Assembly (NCBI GenBank): GCA_905178155.1
Contig: CAJINV010000008.1
Coordinates: forward strand, 930,001 to 994,000
Source of the DNA: Amoebophrya sp. A120
Lineage: Eukaryota > Sar > Dinophyceae > Syndiniales > Amoebophryaceae
Length of the DNA: 64,000 nucleotides
Direction: 5' to 3'
Each line of letters opens with the position of its first letter. The first letter of the stretch is position 1. The translations under genes were made by a program, and so were the position numbers. Below, piece after piece: positions 61,501 through 64,000 of this stretch. A model generated the notes under the pieces. The model had not been told where the DNA came from. It saw nothing but the letters and a program-made list of their open reading frames with translations, and searched no databases.

Positions 61501-64000
61501 AAAGTACCTGGTGGGGAGGCGGTGCGTGCAGCATTTTTCCGCTTCATACTTCGAGCCATGCCCGGCCTTGTGCGATTTCTTCACGGGTATGGAGGCTTTC
61601 CTCTGATCATGGAAGCGCTACCGATCACATATGGTATCCTGTCGGCTGGCTTCGGTAGCCTCGTCTGCACCCATGTGTTCCTGTTTGTTTCTTCTCTCCG
61701 ACAGTTCCAAGAGGGACACTACTTTCCGGTGTGGCAACTGGGATGCGGTCAAGTTTCTTGGAGTCGGAACACGGCGAAGTACCTGTTGATTTTAGTTCTT
61801 GATTTATTGCTTCGTTTCGTCATTTTTACATACAGGTGGTTAAAATACACCGATCACAGAAACATCGCACTTTGGGTGCCCTCTAAGTAGTAGGCGTCCG
61901 GCTCTCACGGGGGACCACTTCGGCTCTATAAATGCGGTAATTACTTCTATCTTGTATCTATTGAATGTGCAACATTTTTTAGGCACCGCTGTGGGAAGGA
62001 GGAGCGAATTGCGGGGTGTGCCGACGAAAAGCAGGAAAAAGAAGCGTCCGCGTGCGCCCCAGTGGCGAGCTGCGGCACAGACCTGCACTTTATCGACCAC
62101 GACGATGCTACCATTACTTTTGACACCGTGGGCAATCCGACGGTCGTAAGCAAAATACACAGGAACCCTTCATCGAAGGATTACAGTGGGACGGATTGCA
62201 CAGATAAAAGGGATCCGTTATCTCCGACGGGGTACTTGTTAATCTTGGTGATATTAACTCTTTCTCTTAGCCTTCATGCGGGCTGACTCTGAGCAAATGC
62301 AAATCTATGTTTAAGTCTATCTATCTGATAGTCGCATGCCAACGTAGCTCTTTATCTTTTTGGGGTATGCCATTGTCAGTTTTCGGCCTTGCATTACATA
62401 CACCATTAAGTTTAAGATTAACCTCGCAATTTGTTTGATTGCTCATCATGTATGAATCTATGGCGCACTACTTCCATTCCAGGGGCCACCGCGACACGAA
62501 CGGCGCAAGCGCAGCCTTCTCGACGTCAGGCACTTTTTTGTGTATGGATGCAGCGAATACTCTTCCGGCAGGCAATCAGGAACCTTTATTGCGGAGGCTG
62601 GGAAAAAGCATCAATATCCTGAGTAAAAACGTACCCACACCAGGACCAGAGTTAGGATGAGGATTTTGCAACACAAACCTAGGAGTTTTGTGAGTGACGC
62701 ATGACAAATTGAGCGCTGCAGTGTAGTGCAGGTTAGCAAGTGCAGCCGCATCACAAATCCAGCTGCTCACCCTGTTCACAGCATCACAAATTCCAAAACA
62801 CGACTGGAAATGGCTCTCATGCGGATGCGCATTACAAGTCTTCCTGTCTTTGCAAATCTGCATTACAACTCTGGCGTGGGTACGTTTTTACTCAGGATAA
62901 TCAACGCAGTTTCGTCTCGCAAGCTCACGAATGCGTCGCTTGTAGTATTACAATGAAAAATGCCCCCACCCCCGAACTTGGGAAAATTTGTATTGCAAAC
63001 CTTTCCAAATGAAACACTCACCCTCTTGCATCTATCAGCATCACAGGTTTTCAATCGTGAACAGCAAGAATGTAGTGTATTGCAAAAGACCCCAGCAAGA
63101 GCGGCGCTTGTCATGCAAGCGATGCGATACACGCCTAGACCCTGCATAAGAAAGATTCCTACTTCTTTCATGCATGACAAAAAGTCTTCAGTTGGACACT
63201 TCGCATCACAAATGTTTACAATTTAAGGGGTGGGGGGCATTTTTCACTGTAATATGTAGTGCTGATCGCGTCGACGTTTCTCAACTTTCTTCTATGGGGC
63301 CAGATACTTCTGGCCCTACTATTCTTTGTACCTCTTCTTCCGACAGCGATTCATATCGCGTTCCATGGTAACCGTTTTGACTATGCCACCGCCGAAAAAT
63401 ATCCGACAAAACTTTCTGGTCAACTCACGGGTTCAGTTTTTTGGCATCACTGTTGTCCCCCACCTCCGGTCACGTTCATGAGCATAAGTTACTTAGAATT
63501 GCTGAGGGCTATCTCAGCGTCGTTGCAAATGCAATGGATACAAGAGCAAGTCAAAGAACATTGATTGACAAATTTTTGCCAGGTCCACTCGGTTGATAAA
63601 GTTTTTTTATCAACAAGATCGAACGAAGGACAGCGACAGAGATATACGTATGCGCTGCGGGGGGGGGGGCAGAAACAGAACCTGTGATGTGATCAGTGAA
63701 GTTTTGGCTGGTATTACGAGCCGAAGAGCGCAGCCGCAGCAACAAATCCCAATACAGTTGTTGTGGACGCAAAACCCGCTGAAAAGCGGCAGGATGATGA
63801 AACTGAGAGGAATGAGAACGATTGCAGTGCAAATGCGAAGGCCGCTGGAGAAACGATACGGGAACAGCTGTTGCAAGTGTACTTAAAGTACATTGGCGTG
63901 CTGCGGCGCCGGACGGGTTTCGGAAAGGATAAACGGGATATACGAACGCAAATGCAAAGGCCTGCTAAGTTTAGCCAGGAGTTCTATGATGTGCCGTGCT
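58501..64000 (+). CDS. Membrane GT2 glycosyltransferase (3' partial)
   Basis: Inferred exons: 58501-59193, 59554-60579, 60895-~61440, ~61525-61870, ~61985-62145, ~62440-62614, 62905-62945, 63260-~63480 and ~63705-64000, the last running off the window. The N-terminus is cytosolic and Arg/Glu-rich, then two membrane helices (LLPLLILLTFVVGYVYMYLT and YHLVFSVVGAWLCVSRMAHA). The catalytic GT2 region shows LHVVILPNYKEDEETL, LPMVLVLAMEGREGGE, the DAD metal triad in FFTVADADTLFH, GGWDVDVIAEDCHMYLKCLL, and after an intron the acceptor-side motif RMQQARRHLQGIAE. More hydrophobic segments follow (MEALPITYGILSAGFGSLVC, YLLILVLDLLLRFVIFTY). Such enzymes polymerise or extend a glycan at a membrane. Introns 59194-59553 and 60580-60894 are GT-AG and fit family motifs. 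Two introners split the 3' part. It may comprise more than one gene after 61900. Confidence 0.65.
62615..62899 (+). mobile_element. Introner element IE6 (same family as IE5)
   Basis: A 285-bp element. Its ends are TATCCTGAGTAAAAACGTAC and the reverse complement. The duplication ATCAA lies at 62610-62614 and 62900-62904. By eye it matches IE5 over nearly its whole length with few substitutions. Excision joins LGKSI/NAVSSRK in frame. Confidence 0.93.
62946..63254 (+). mobile_element. Introner element IE7 (TATTACA...TGTAATA)
   Basis: A 309-bp element. The left end is TATTACAATGAAAAATGCCC and the right end as reverse complement TATTACAGTGAAAAATGCCC, each followed by a C-rich ACCCC tract. The duplication TGTAG lies at 62941-62945 and 63255-63259. 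It starts only 41 bp of exon after IE6 and its duplication. Excision gives TNASLVV/LIASTFLNFL in frame. Its TIR is related to that of IE1/IE2. Confidence 0.93.
63705..64000 (+). CDS. Open coding segment at window edge (probable 3' exon of the GT2 gene)
   Basis: A frame open to the last base reads SFGWYYEPKSAAAATNPNTV, then an acidic stretch (AEKRQDDETERNENDCSANA) and KAAGETIREQLLQVYLKYIG, VLRRRTGFGKDKRDIRTQMQ, RPAKFSQEFYDVPC. A plausible acceptor is tgaag at about 63704. The composition fits a cytosolic tail. It may belong to the GT2 gene or to the next gene. Confidence 0.5.

Overview
The window looks like nuclear DNA of a protist alveolate, most probably a syndinian dinoflagellate such as Amoebophrya. 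This is inferred from gene style and recalled knowledge of introner-rich genomes of that group; no database was searched. About thirteen protein-coding genes are supported and all lie on the + strand. Their exons are long and fairly GC-rich, separated by AT-rich spacers and short introns. One 100-N assembly gap (9882-9981) interrupts the largest gene.

Layout: RNA ligase/polynucleotide kinase (1-2028, cut at the 5' edge); membrane-anchored FkbM-type methyltransferase (2485-6275); a giant type II membrane protein ending in a GT8-like glycosyltransferase (7079-19070); a lysine-rich protein with a C-terminal WW-like motif (19843-21333); a membrane protein fused to RCC1 repeats (22550-27445); a decayed copy of a nucleotide-sugar transporter exon (28690-28900); a secreted DxD glycosyltransferase-like protein (29566-31638); an SLC35B4-like UDP-sugar transporter (32198-35119); a GT8-like plus GT32-like protein (35961-41081); a DUF273-like glycosyltransferase (42611-44866); a secreted PAN/Apple protein (45956-47097); a thioredoxin-like [2Fe-2S] ferredoxin (47853-49149); a PKA-type AGC kinase in many exons (51538-55675); and a membrane GT2 glycosyltransferase running off the 3' edge (58501-64000).

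The main discovery is a set of seven introner elements (2580-2900, 7308-7619, 7672-7933, 24231-24714, 46786-47064, 62615-62899, 62946-63254). Each is 262-484 bp, has terminal inverted repeats, and is flanked by an exact 5-bp target-site duplication. Removing the element plus one duplication copy rejoins the reading frame exactly in all seven cases. They therefore behave as DNA-transposon-like insertions that act as introns. None can be given GT-AG borders. Ordinary GT-AG introns occur in the same genes, and a further class of non-GT-AG introns without inverted repeats is seen in the kinase and transporter genes.

Much of the remaining gene content serves glycan assembly in the secretory pathway: a UDP-sugar transporter, at least five glycosyltransferase-like genes and an FkbM methyltransferase.
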